Below are positions 30,150 through 39,567 of a DNA stretch of 64,000 bases, in pieces (position 1 is the stretch's first letter; each line of letters opens with the position of its first letter). A program made the position numbers and the translations under genes. This DNA comes from Cyanobacteriota bacterium (GTDB lineage Bacteria > Acidobacteriota > Vicinamibacteria > Vicinamibacterales > UBA2999), in contig JAIEMQ010000006.1 of the NCBI GenBank assembly GCA_019752015.1, forward strand, positions 196,842-260,841, given 5' to 3'. The notes beneath the pieces were generated by a model, which saw nothing but the letters and a program-made list of their open reading frames with translations, was not told where the DNA came from and did no database searches.

Positions 30150-30638
30150 ATGAGAACCATCGCCACCGGCCTATTGGCACTCGCGCTCGCTCATGGCAGT
30201 GCCGCCGCGCAAACCGCCGGCGAACAGGCGCAGATCCTTCGGGACTTCCAGCACCGCGTGGCGGAATACACGCAGCGTCATCGTTGCCTCGACATGTTCC
30301 CCGAGGCCACCGACGCCGCAACGCCCGCGCCGAGGATCTTTACGCCGCCGGTGGCGATGGTCTTCCGCCAGATGATTGCCCGAACGCTCGCTGAACGTGA
30401 CGGCGTGGCTGCCATCAGCGGCGTCGGCGCATATGCGCATGCGACCGCTCTGGAGCCATTCCCCTCGCTCGAGCTCCATGACTTCCCGCGGGTGTTGGCC
30501 GACGCGCTGCCGCCGTTGCCGGCGGCCCTTGAATATCGGCTGATTAGACATGACCTGGTTATCCGCGACAAGGAGCTGAACATCATCGTCGACGTGGTTC
30601 GCAACGCGGTCGGGCCGGCGCTCACCGTCATTCGTTAA
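30150..30638 (+). CDS. Secreted protein of unknown function, paralogous to the C-terminal domain of the USP fusion at 21156-22532
   Basis: Signal peptide MRTIATGLLALALAHGSAAAQ; PRIFTPPVAMVFRQMIARTL...LPPLPAALEYRLIRHDLVIRDKELNIIVDVV. Confidence 0.7.
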   Translation: MRTIATGLLALALAHGSAAAQTAGEQAQILRDFQHRVAEYTQRHRCLDMFPEATDAATPAPRIFTPPVAMVFRQMIARTLAERDGVAAISGVGAYAHATALEPFPSLELHDFPRVLADALPPLPAALEYRLIRHDLVIRDKELNIIVDVVRNAVGPALTVIR

Positions 30639-30714
30639 GGAGGGCGTTATCGCCAATTCTCTCGTATCGACGCCGCCGCGGCCTTATCCGAGCAACCAGC
30701 TCTTACTCCGGGTG

Positions 30715-30885
30715 ATGAGTGAGTACGACGAGATGCCGAGTCTGCGCCTGACCATGGCTCAGGCCATGCGATTGTGGGGACTCGATGAGCCGATGTGCGA
30801 GGCGGTGTTACACACGCTAGTCGAAGCGGATTTTCTCCAACGGGACCACTGGGGACAATTCGCAAAACGGCACGCCGCCTATTGA
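30715..30885 (+). CDS. Small hypothetical protein with winged-helix-like sequence
   Basis: MSEYDEMPSLRLTMAQAMRLWGLDEPMCEAVLHTLVEADFLQRDHWGQFAKRHAAY. Confidence 0.45.
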   Translation: MSEYDEMPSLRLTMAQAMRLWGLDEPMCEAVLHTLVEADFLQRDHWGQFAKRHAAY

Positions 30886-31143
30886 TGGAGGACCATCATG
30901 ATGCGCAACTTGGCAGTCGCTCTCCTTGCGAGGACGCTCGGCGCAGGTTGCGCGTCGATCACGGCGAGCGCGGACATCGATTGTGCTCCGATGCCGCAAT
31001 CGATTGCACGCGCGATGCCAAGAAGGAAACAGCGCAGGCGCCTGTTTCTGCACTTGAGCCCGACAGCCCAGAGGGAATTACCCCGGCGGCTGGAAATAGT
31101 CCACGGCCGTTGAGTGTGGCCTGCCTCGTGTTCTGTCTAGATC

Positions 31144-31740
31144 ACTAGCGCACTATCAGTACGGGCGTTCGGCTGCGATCCAACGCGCCCTGCGCGACGC
31201 TGCCGATGAGGAGCCCGCGGAGGCCGGTAGCACCGGTCGCGCCTAGCACAAGCAAGTCGGCATCCTCCGATGTGCAGGCGCTCAACAGCGCTTGTAAGGG
31301 AGCCGCTTCGCTAACGAAGACAGTCCACCTTTGGCGTTTTCGTTGGCGACTTCTGTTTGCATCGTTGCCCTGGGCGCACCGCCGGTCAACGCGCCGGAGG
31401 GCGCCTGCATCATGTGAACCGCCATGACCAGCGCGATCCGCGCGTCGTCGGGTGCCAGCCTGGTGAGGAATTCAATAGGCCGTGCGCTGTTTGGCGACCC
31501 GTCGTAACAAGCACGACTCGGCGCAGATTTCTCGACGCCTGGCACACGACCAACACGGAACATGACGCGTGACGCACAACGCCGCGGGAGACGCTGCCGA
31601 CGAGCAGCCGACGCATCACTCCATGGCCGCGCCAACCCATCACAATTAGATTGGCACGCGTTCGGCGTGACTGACGCAGGATCACCGACACCGGCTCACC
31701 GGAGTACCGCAAGACGCGTGCGTTTCTTCGCGGCCATTGG
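31144..31740 (-). pseudogene. Tandem universal stress protein, frameshifted
   Basis: ANLIVMGWRGHGVMRRLLVGSVSRGVVRHASCSVLVV in one frame and EDADLLVLGATGATGLRGLLIGSVAQGALDRSRTPVLIVR in another. Confidence 0.6.
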
Positions 31741-31744
31741 CCCC

Positions 31745-33187
31745 TCAGTCGTGTTTTGTCTTGTGCGTGTGCGTCGTGGCCTTGCCGTCGCCGACCAGTA
31801 CCGTCCCCATCAGGCCGCCCTCGGCATGATCGAGAATGCGGCAGTGAATCATCCACTCGCCCGGCCGCTCGTCGAAATGCACGAGCAATCGCACCGTCGA
31901 TTTCATCGGCACGTTGACGGTGTCTTTCAGTGCCAACGGCCGAACCGGCTCCCCCTTTTCATCGAGAACGTGGAAGAAGAACCCGTGCAAGTGGAACGGA
32001 TGATCCCAGTCGGAGTCGTTCTTCACGGTCCAGATCTGTTTCTCACCGAGCTTCGACAGAAACGGCTTCGCCTTCCAGAACGGCAAGCCGTTGATGCGGA
32101 ACTCCGACTTATTGTTCTGCATCGGCGGCAGCGTCAATACCATCTCGACCGGCGTGGCGCCGGCCGTTGATGGCATTTCCAGCGCCCGCGATACGGTCAC
32201 GGGCTTGGCGTTGATGGACGGCTCGTTCGTGAACTCGATCGTCAGCACATCTTCGACGCTGCGGTATTCGACGCTGCCGTAACCGCGGTTGTAAAGCATC
32301 GCACGCAGCGGCAATGGCGCAGCGGGCTTGCCTTTCGGTGTCACGATCACATCGACGCGCTCACCGGCCGTAATCAGGAGGATGTCGGTCGTCACCGGTT
32401 TCTCTTGAATGCCGCCATCGACGCCGATGACCGTGAACTCCTGGCCGTCGAGATCGAGGTAGAAGAAACGGCTCTTGGCGGCGTTCACGATGCGCCAGCG
32501 CTGTGGCGCACCGGAACGCGCCTTGAGCACCGGCCGGTGGCGCCCGTTCACCAGCACGTAATCGCCTTCGCGCCCGAACACCATGCCCGCCGAGCCGCCG
32601 CTATCGGCCGGCTCGAGCTCGCCTCTCGCGTTGAAGCCGATATCGCTGAGCACCAGCGTTAGCTGATCGTCGACGCCGACGCCGTCATTGGGATCCTCGA
32701 CCAAGAGCGGGCCGTAAAGACCGAACCCCACCTGCGCAGCCGCCATGACGTGCGGGTGATACCAGTAGAGTCCCGCATCCCGCACGACGAAGCCGTAGGT
32801 GAACGACCCGTCCTCGTTGACCGGCGGTTGTGAGATGTCCGGCACGCCGTCCATCTCGATTGGCACGCGCACACCGTGCCAGTGGACCGTCGTCGGTTCC
32901 TTGAGTTCGTTCTTGAAGTGGACTATCAGCCGATCGCCGAGTCGCGTCTTGATGAGCGGGCCAGGCAGGCCGCCGTTATACGTCCAGGCGCGGACGCGTT
33001 TACCAGGCGCCACTTCGACGTCGGCGAGTTTCGCGACCAGCTCGACCTCGACGACCTTCGGATCGGGATTCGTATCGTCGAGTTCGTTGAGCCTCAGTCC
33101 ATCTGCCCAGCCGGCAGGCGCGTACGATTGGGCAGCGCCGTGAATCGGGACGAGGAGGCAGGCGGTCAGCAACAGGCGGACAACCAT
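31745..33187 (-). CDS. Multicopper oxidase with HCR in place of HCH in the C-terminal Cu motif
   Basis: TVHWHGVRVP, YWYHPHVMAA, DHPFHLHGFFF, MIHCRILDHAEGGLMGTVLV; signal peptide. Confidence 0.9.
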   Translation of the reverse strand: MVVRLLLTACLLVPIHGAAQSYAPAGWADGLRLNELDDTNPDPKVVEVELVAKLADVEVAPGKRVRAWTYNGGLPGPLIKTRLGDRLIVHFKNELKEPTTVHWHGVRVPIEMDGVPDISQPPVNEDGSFTYGFVVRDAGLYWYHPHVMAAAQVGFGLYGPLLVEDPNDGVGVDDQLTLVLSDIGFNARGELEPADSGGSAGMVFGREGDYVLVNGRHRPVLKARSGAPQRWRIVNAAKSRFFYLDLDGQEFTVIGVDGGIQEKPVTTDILLITAGERVDVIVTPKGKPAAPLPLRAMLYNRGYGSVEYRSVEDVLTIEFTNEPSINAKPVTVSRALEMPSTAGATPVEMVLTLPPMQNNKSEFRINGLPFWKAKPFLSKLGEKQIWTVKNDSDWDHPFHLHGFFFHVLDEKGEPVRPLALKDTVNVPMKSTVRLLVHFDERPGEWMIHCRILDHAEGGLMGTVLVGDGKATTHTHKTKHD

Positions 33188-33202
33188 GATTTTTAGGTCT
33201 TT

Positions 33203-33760
33203 CTATTTGGATCCGTCCGCGCGGTCGGCGATCTCAGCGATGAGGCGATCGATCATCAGCACGGCGTCGCGCCTGAGCAAGCGCCTGAGCACGAATGCCG
33301 GTACCTCGAACTTAGGTTGCGCCGACAGCTCGTATGTCACCGTCGTGCTGCCGCGGGTGCCCGTCAGGCGCCACGCCCCTTCGTAGATGGCGAAGCTCTT
33401 TCCACACCGATCGCGGAAGCGTATGGTGCCGCCGTTTTCGCTCACGTCGAGCAAGAGATGTACCTTCTTCGAAAACATCATGAATTTCGCCGTCGCTTCC
33501 TGTTCGATGACGACGCCGGCTTGAGTGCGCGAGAGTACCTGGCTTGTTTTCACGTCGGGCATGAACCGCGGGATGCGCTCGTAATCAGTGAGCACGGTGG
33601 CCACAGTCTTCACTGCCGCCCCAACAGTGAACGATGCCGTCACGCGGTACACGCCGTCGGTCTCTGCCACGTTGATGCTCGGCGCCTCCGCCGGCGACGC
33701 AAATACGATGGTCGCGGCAAGTGCCGCGACCATCGCTAATAGGGCCTGGACCATGAGCAT
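33203..33760 (-). CDS. Secreted SRPBCC/START-like protein
   Basis: VYRVTASFTVGAAVKTVATVLTDYERIPRFMPDVKTSQVLSR...WRLTGTRGSTTVTYEL. Confidence 0.75.
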   Translation of the reverse strand: MLMVQALLAMVAALAATIVFASPAEAPSINVAETDGVYRVTASFTVGAAVKTVATVLTDYERIPRFMPDVKTSQVLSRTQAGVVIEQEATAKFMMFSKKVHLLLDVSENGGTIRFRDRCGKSFAIYEGAWRLTGTRGSTTVTYELSAQPKFEVPAFVLRRLLRRDAVLMIDRLIAEIADRADGSK

Positions 33761-33771
33761 GATCTGCTCCG

Positions 33772-34800
33772 TCAGAAGGCGACCACGCCCTCGAGCATGA
33801 ACCCCTTGAACCGGCCGCCGTTCCTGACGTTGGCCGCCGGGTAACCAAAGTATTCCTGGTTGACATATTCACCTTTGGCCATCAAACCCGGAAGGATGAA
33901 CCAGCCGGCACCGATCTGCCAGCGATCCGCGCCAACGCCTGGCATCCCCGCCAAGTCACCCTTGGCGCGGTTGAACCGCACACCGAAGTACGCCTTCTCA
34001 TCGGGCAGGAAGCGATAGACCGCATCCACCGCGTATTGGTTCCAGATGCGTTCGTTCAATTCGGTGTTGGCCTTGCCTTCGGCGCGCTCGACCACGCCGA
34101 ATACTTCGGCACCGCCGAACTTCACGAACGGGTTGACCTGCAGCGCAACAATCTCATTCTTGAAGCCGGGGTTAATCAGGCCCGACGTAAAGTTTCCTGT
34201 CTCGGTCGCAGTAGTGTTTTCGAGGACCCAGTAATAGCGCGATCCAGCGCGGTCGCCGCCATACAAAGTGTTATTCAACGTCCGGTCGGTTGAGCGTCAC
34301 GATCTCGAACAACATCTTCAGCGGCGCGATGTCAATCGGGGATTGGTCGATCTGCAGGTAACCGTCCTTCACCCACGTTTCGTTGCGATGCCGTGAGGAC
34401 AGGTAACTCGTGAGCTGAACTCGGATCCCGGGTGCGAGCTGCGCGTGCACATACAAGTTCGCCGTCGAGGTGTTGAAGCCAAAGCCGATGTCGGCGAGCT
34501 GGTTGGCATTAACCCCGGCAACGACATTCGGCACTGCGGTGGTGCTGTGCGCCAAGTCCTGCAGCTGCGTGGTGAATGCGCCGCCGAAATCGAGCTTGAA
34601 CCCGGTGAATTCAACGCCCGGGTCCTTGGTCGTCTCGAAGATGTTGAGTCCGCGCTTGTCCTGTGGCCGCAGGTACTGAACCGTGATCGGACGGCCCTTC
34701 TTCCAGGCCTCGATCGCCGACGCGACCTTCCCTTCCTGATCGGTTTTCTCCGTCGGCCCAGCGGTAGCCGGCGGATCGGTGGGGGTGTCCTGCGCTCTCG
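33772..34800 (-). pseudogene. Outer-membrane beta-barrel (porin-like) gene: signal peptide lost, internal segment missing, frameshifted
   Basis: N-terminal part [19 protein letters not shown]...[49 protein letters not shown] ends in a different frame from C-terminal TLNNTLYGGDRAGSRYYWVLENTT...GGRFKGFMLEGVVAF. Confidence 0.6.
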
Positions 34801-36954
34801 CGATTTCGGACAGACCTGCTGGTAGTGCCCGCCATCGGCGAGCTCGTAGCGGAACCCAAGCTCGTGTTCCACCTGCTCGAGATCGCGCACCATCATCTGC
34901 GGCGCAAACGCCGCGCCGCATCGCTTGCAGGTGGCGGCGTCGCCACGGGCGCCGGCGTCCTTATAGAAGCTCACACCCAGCTGCGCCGGCCGTTGAAAGA
35001 TGTGAAACAGCTTGCCAAAGGGCAGCCACAACAGCGTCACGATCACCGTGATCGCGTGCAGCACGGCGAGAAAGTCATAGGCGTAGCCACGCATCCACGT
35101 ATAGCTCGCCGTCAGCATCAAGCCCGTCATACTGATCGCAAACAGGGCGAGCAGTGGCAGCACATCCTGCGCGAACTGCTGCGTCGCGGCGGCGCCGTGA
35201 TCGATCATGCGCCGCCGGAATGCGAGCATCACGCCCGCGATCACCGGCAACGACGCCCATACCAGCCCGTGAAAGATGATGAATGCGAAGAACGAGTCGA
35301 CCGGGAAGTCCTGCATCGCGACGCCGAACACGAACGCACGATACATCTCGACGTCGCCGGGCACCGTCTCGAAGTGAACCCATCCCCATACCAGCGGAAA
35401 CGTGATCGCCGCCGCCAGAACGCAGCCCCACATGATCAGCCAGTGCGCAAGGCCCCGCATTGATGAGCGCTGGAAGATGAAACGATTGCCGGCGACGTCA
35501 ATCGTTGCGCGCTTCGCCAGCGACACCGCGTTTCGCAGAGCCAACCCGCGAGTGAAATATGCCTGCCATCCGCGGCGCCAATACAACCGCGTCGGCGGAC
35601 GTTCGATCCACATCGCATAGCGATACGCAATGCCGAAGGTAGCAAACAACGTCGCAAAGGTGTAGCCGACGAGCGCGGCGTCGAAGTGCGCGAGGTTGCG
35701 CGAGCCGATGACGATCGCGCCGGCGAGCAGGAGCGTCATGGCGGCCGCCCATGCTCCGGCGCGGATCCGATCCACCGCATCGCGGGCGGGTATCGGCAGT
35801 GCCGCACGCCACGACACATCGGCGGGATGAAAGATGCGGCGATTCGCCAGCCACAGCAGACCAGCGGTCAGCGACAGCAGCGCGAAGCCTGGCCACAATA
35901 CGCCGAGGTAATCGCGAAACACTCCGAGCAGCAATGGAGGGAAGAAGCCGCCAAGGCCGCCGAGCGCGCCGACAAGTCCGGTGACGGTGCCGGTATCGCG
36001 AGGAAAACGCTCCGGCACGAGCTTGAAGACCGCACCGTTCCCCAAGCCGAGCAGCGCGGCGCAGCCAAGCGCGCCTACCGTGAACGGGATCATCGACGGC
36101 CACGCCAGGAGCAGGGCAAAACCCGCCACGCCGCTAAAAACCCACGATAGTACTCGTGCCCCGCCGATTCGATCAGCCAGCCAGCCGCCGAGCGGTCGCA
36201 TCAGCGTCGCGAGCACGACGAATCCGGCAGCGCGAAATCCGGCATCGGCAGGTGAGAGGCTAAACTGAGCGCGCAATAACGTCGGCAGATATATAGAGAA
36301 CGCGACGAAACCGCCAAAGGTGAGGAAATAGAAGGCGCCGAGCCACCACGCGACCGGCTCCTGCCGCAGCACGCGGAGCATCGCGGCGACGTTGGCTGGC
36401 CGTGCCGCCGCCGGATTGTTGCGCGCCAATCTCGCGAACACGATTGCCCAGACCAGGAGCAGCGCGGCAACGAATTGAAATACTGCCTGCCACCCGAAGG
36501 TCGCGGCAGCCACAGCACCGCCAAACACCGCTGCCGACTGCCCAAGTAGTCCGAGCCCGAATACGCCGAGCGCGGTGCCCTGCATGGCCGGCGGCGTCCA
36601 TCGCGACACAAACGCGGCGCCGATCGCGAACGAAGATCCCGCGAGGCCGATGAAGAATGCCGAGACCAGCAAGGCCTCGTAGCTCGTGGTCATCGACACG
36701 ATCCACGAGGCGATCGCCGACACGATCAGCAGGATCGTGAACATCGCGCGGCCACCGAAGCGATCGGTGAGCATGCCCATCGGCAGGCGCGCGATCGACC
36801 CGAGCAAAACCGGCACGGCCACGAGTAACGCAGTTTGTGAAGCAGAAAGGCCGTAGAGTTGCGTGAAGACGGGCGCGAGACCGCCAATCAATCCCCAGGC
36901 GGCGAATGAGATCGCAAACGAAACCGTGGCCAGACCCAGCGCGCGCCAGTTCAT
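34800..36954 (-). CDS. NarK-like MFS transporter fused to a cytochrome b/NarI-like membrane domain and C-terminal zinc-ribbon-like motif
   Basis: [23 protein letters not shown]; second TM region [33 protein letters not shown]...[19 protein letters not shown]...[41 protein letters not shown]...QQVCP. Confidence 0.75.
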
Positions 36955-37037
36955 CTCTACTACGCAGGACCGCGCCAACTTGGCTGCCGCCACATGCGCC
37001 CGGACCGACTATTACGCAATCGCCACGCGTTCGACGT

Positions 37038-37051
37038 ATGACGCCCGTCAT
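37038..37051. promoter_or_regulatory. Crp/Fnr-type palindrome ATGACGCCCGTCAT
   Basis: ATGAC-N4-GTCAT, 84 nt upstream of ATG at 36954. Confidence 0.55.
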
Positions 37052-37168
37052 AGCAGGCCGACAACGCGTCGCCTACCATCACTGTCGTGAATTCCCGCAG
37101 GAGCGTTGAAAATCCCGCTCCTTCATGCGACGAACCGTGGAATCTCGTCCGATTGTGACGGGCAGTCG

Positions 37169-37184
37169 CGGCATGAATTTCGCT
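37169..37184 (+). promoter_or_regulatory. Candidate sigma54 promoter CGGCATGAATTTCGCT
   Basis: GG/GC spacing correct, 26 nt before ATG at 37210; ATTCCCGC (37091) and AATCCCGC (37111) upstream, 20 bp apart. Confidence 0.4.
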
Positions 37185-37209
37185 CTGGTGTCGTAGAGGG
37201 AGGCAATCT

Positions 37210-37704
37210 ATGCATTACAGCCTTCTAGGCGCGCTGGCCGTTACGGGCATGTTCCTGCTTGCCCCTGCCGCAGCCGATGCCGCGTGTTGCAACGTCAAAG
37301 CGCACGTGGTTCCCACGATCGATGTCGAAGCGATCCTGCTACGGCAGCTGAGAGCGGATCCGCAGCTCGTACCTGCGCCGCCGGTACGGCAGCTGGCCGC
37401 GGTCTGGTTCCATCGTGCCGTGATCGTCGGACGATCGATGCTGCAGGGGCGGTATGTGATCGAACACGACAACGACCGGATGGCGCGTGGCGAGCCTTGC
37501 ACGCACATCTACGCCTACGCTGATTTTGCCGACGGCGATCGCACGAAACCGGTGGCCGCGTTCCATTGCACCCATCTCGAACGGGACCGCGCCGATCAGA
37601 ATACCGTTGTGCTCGTCACCGCGCCGGATGGCCGCATGCAAGGGCTGACGGAGTTCCAGTTCGCGGGTGAGACAGCATCGCACGGCTATCCGACAGGCCG
37701 TTAA
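37210..37704 (+). CDS. Secreted protein of unknown function with RMARGEPC / AFHC motifs
   Basis: Signal peptide; HDNDRMARGEPCTHIY...VAAFHCTHLERD...LTEFQFAGETASHGYP, shared with 47689-48075 product. Confidence 0.6.
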   Translation: MHYSLLGALAVTGMFLLAPAAADAACCNVKAHVVPTIDVEAILLRQLRADPQLVPAPPVRQLAAVWFHRAVIVGRSMLQGRYVIEHDNDRMARGEPCTHIYAYADFADGDRTKPVAAFHCTHLERDRADQNTVVLVTAPDGRMQGLTEFQFAGETASHGYPTGR

Positions 37705-37724
37705 GAACAGCGACCAGACGCGCG

Positions 37725-38006
37725 ATGGGCGAGCTCATCGCGCGTCTTCGTCGATCGCCGCGCGAGACCTGGAGATTTGTCATGAAGACCCTGAAGGATG
37801 AGATTCTCCATCCGAAACATCCTGAGCGTATCTGCTGGGGTTGCGATCGCTATTGTCCGATACACGATCTCGCCTGTGGCAACGACACTATTCGCGCCGC
37901 GCATCTGGTGGAATTGTTCGGTGAGGACTGGTTCGACTGGGCCGAACGCCGACCGAGCAATAGTAGGCTCCAATCGACCCCTGCCGTTTCCGAAAAACAC
38001 GGTTAG
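37725..38006 (+). CDS. DUF3079-like small protein
   Basis: HPKHPERICWGCDRYCPIHDLACGN...AELFGEDWFDW-like. Confidence 0.75.
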   Translation: MGELIARLRRSPRETWRFVMKTLKDEILHPKHPERICWGCDRYCPIHDLACGNDTIRAAHLVELFGEDWFDWAERRPSNSRLQSTPAVSEKHG

Positions 38007-38028
38007 GAATCTTTGGTGATAGGCGCAA

Positions 38029-39357
38029 TCACATACCCGCCGTCGTTGCCGCGGTAGTTGGGATGACGGGCCTGTAGCTCTGGGCACAACGTGCGCTGAA
38101 CGCATGCTGCGCAGCGCGCAGCGCCTGGATCGCTCCGATGACCACGGCCGCCTCCAGTGCCAGCGCGCCGGCCGTGAGCAGCGGAATGCCATCGAGTGCG
38201 AAGCCTACCGCGAGCGCGGGCACGCCCCAGAGCCACAGGATGAACGAGATGGCTGCCAACCGCGGGGAAATTACCGCGTGCGGCGAACCGTGGTTGCCGC
38301 GGTCGGCCGCGCCGCGGGCTGCCGTAAACCAGGCCAGCAGCGGCAGCAGCCGCAACTGCACGCCGGCAACCACCTGGGCGAGAAAGCCAACCAGCCCGAA
38401 CACGCCGTAAGCGAGCGCGAGCCGCAACGTGACGTCTGACATATCAGCGACGGCAAGGATCATTCCGAGCACCGCGGAGATTGCGAGTGATCCCAGTGCC
38501 AGAAACACGTGCCGGATCGCATAATCGGGGGACGGTAGATGGACGGCTGGCCGGCCTCGACGCATCAGCATCACAACTGGGTGTGCGACGAAGACGGCGA
38601 AGCCGGCCACGGTCGTCGCGGCGAAGAAGGCCACCCACTCCGACTGCAGAATCAGCGTGACAAATAGGCCGGTCGCGCCCGTCTGCAGCAGTATCGCGCT
38701 TGCGTACATCGACCTGCGTTGCGGCGGCCGCGCCGCCAACATCATCGGCAGCATTCGGTAGGCGATCCCAACGACCATCATCGATACCCAGCCGATAGCC
38801 GCAAGGTGCGCGTGCGCGATGACATTGGCCAGGACGTACCCGGGAAGGAAGTGATAGACCTTGTCAAATCCGAGGAGCACGCCGGCCGTCGCTGCTGCGG
38901 CGATGTTTCCAAAGGCGAGCCTGATGTGGAGTTTCACCGCGCCATGAATCGGCGCGTGCCGCAGCTGCCGGACGACGCGGGCACCCACGAGCAGGATTCC
39001 TGCAGCCACCATCAGCCCCGACCACGCCATCCCGCCGAACTGCTCAATCCAGAAGTGCGCGACCATTCCGATGATTCCGGTCACGACCGAGGCGAATGCG
39101 AGGGCGTCGGCACGGCCGGCCGGCATCGGCATGCGCAGCGCGATCGGCCCTACGACGTAGAGCGCTCCGAGGATCGACATGGTGATCCAGCCGAGCGTCA
39201 CGAGGTGGACGATACCGGCGAGGCGCGCGTGGTAGAAGAAGCCGGCGACCCCTCGTGGATCCCAGAGAATCGCTGCAAAGGCAAGCGCCAGCGAGATCCA
39301 CGCGCAGCCGAAATAGAGCCACGGCAGCACGCGGGCCGGCCTCAAAGTTGTCCTCAT
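38029..39357 (-). CDS. Polytopic NnrS/heme-copper-oxidase-subunit-I-like membrane protein
   Basis: About 12 TM helices; histidines in YHARLAGIVHLVTLGWITMSILGALYVVGPI and ANVIAHAHLAAIGWVSMMVVGIAYRMLPMML; divergent from nos genes. Confidence 0.6.
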   Translation of the reverse strand: MRTTLRPARVLPWLYFGCAWISLALAFAAILWDPRGVAGFFYHARLAGIVHLVTLGWITMSILGALYVVGPIALRMPMPAGRADALAFASVVTGIIGMVAHFWIEQFGGMAWSGLMVAAGILLVGARVVRQLRHAPIHGAVKLHIRLAFGNIAAAATAGVLLGFDKVYHFLPGYVLANVIAHAHLAAIGWVSMMVVGIAYRMLPMMLAARPPQRRSMYASAILLQTGATGLFVTLILQSEWVAFFAATTVAGFAVFVAHPVVMLMRRGRPAVHLPSPDYAIRHVFLALGSLAISAVLGMILAVADMSDVTLRLALAYGVFGLVGFLAQVVAGVQLRLLPLLAWFTAARGAADRGNHGSPHAVISPRLAAISFILWLWGVPALAVGFALDGIPLLTAGALALEAAVVIGAIQALRAAQHAFSARCAQSYRPVIPTTAATTAGM

Positions 39358-39391
39358 CCCAACAGCGTACCGAGCCCACCTCTCGAGGCCC

Positions 39392-39405
39392 ATGACCGCT
39401 GTCAT
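39392..39405. promoter_or_regulatory. Crp/Fnr-type palindrome ATGACCGCTGTCAT
   Basis: 35 nt upstream of ATG 39357 (minus). Confidence 0.55.
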
Positions 39406-39505
39406 ACGGGGTCTCGAATGATTTCGCACTGCGGGGAAAATTCAGCACCGGTCGATCGAAATACCTGAAAAATCTGGCCGTTTGTGCGGGGTACGTCTCT
39501 TGCTC

Positions 39506-39519
39506 ATGACGCTCGTCAT
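39506..39519. promoter_or_regulatory. Crp/Fnr-type palindrome ATGACGCTCGTCAT
   Basis: About 49 nt upstream of ATG 39568 (plus). Confidence 0.55.
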
Positions 39520-39567
39520 ACACAAACGCCGCTGGCTCGGTCAGCCTACAGCTTGAGGATTGAACTC

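Noticed and set aside
36955-37040. TGGCGCGGTCCTGCG upstream of the MFS fusion as sigma54 promoter
   Set aside because: GG-to-GC spacing is one base short; the Fnr-type palindrome is the better candidate.
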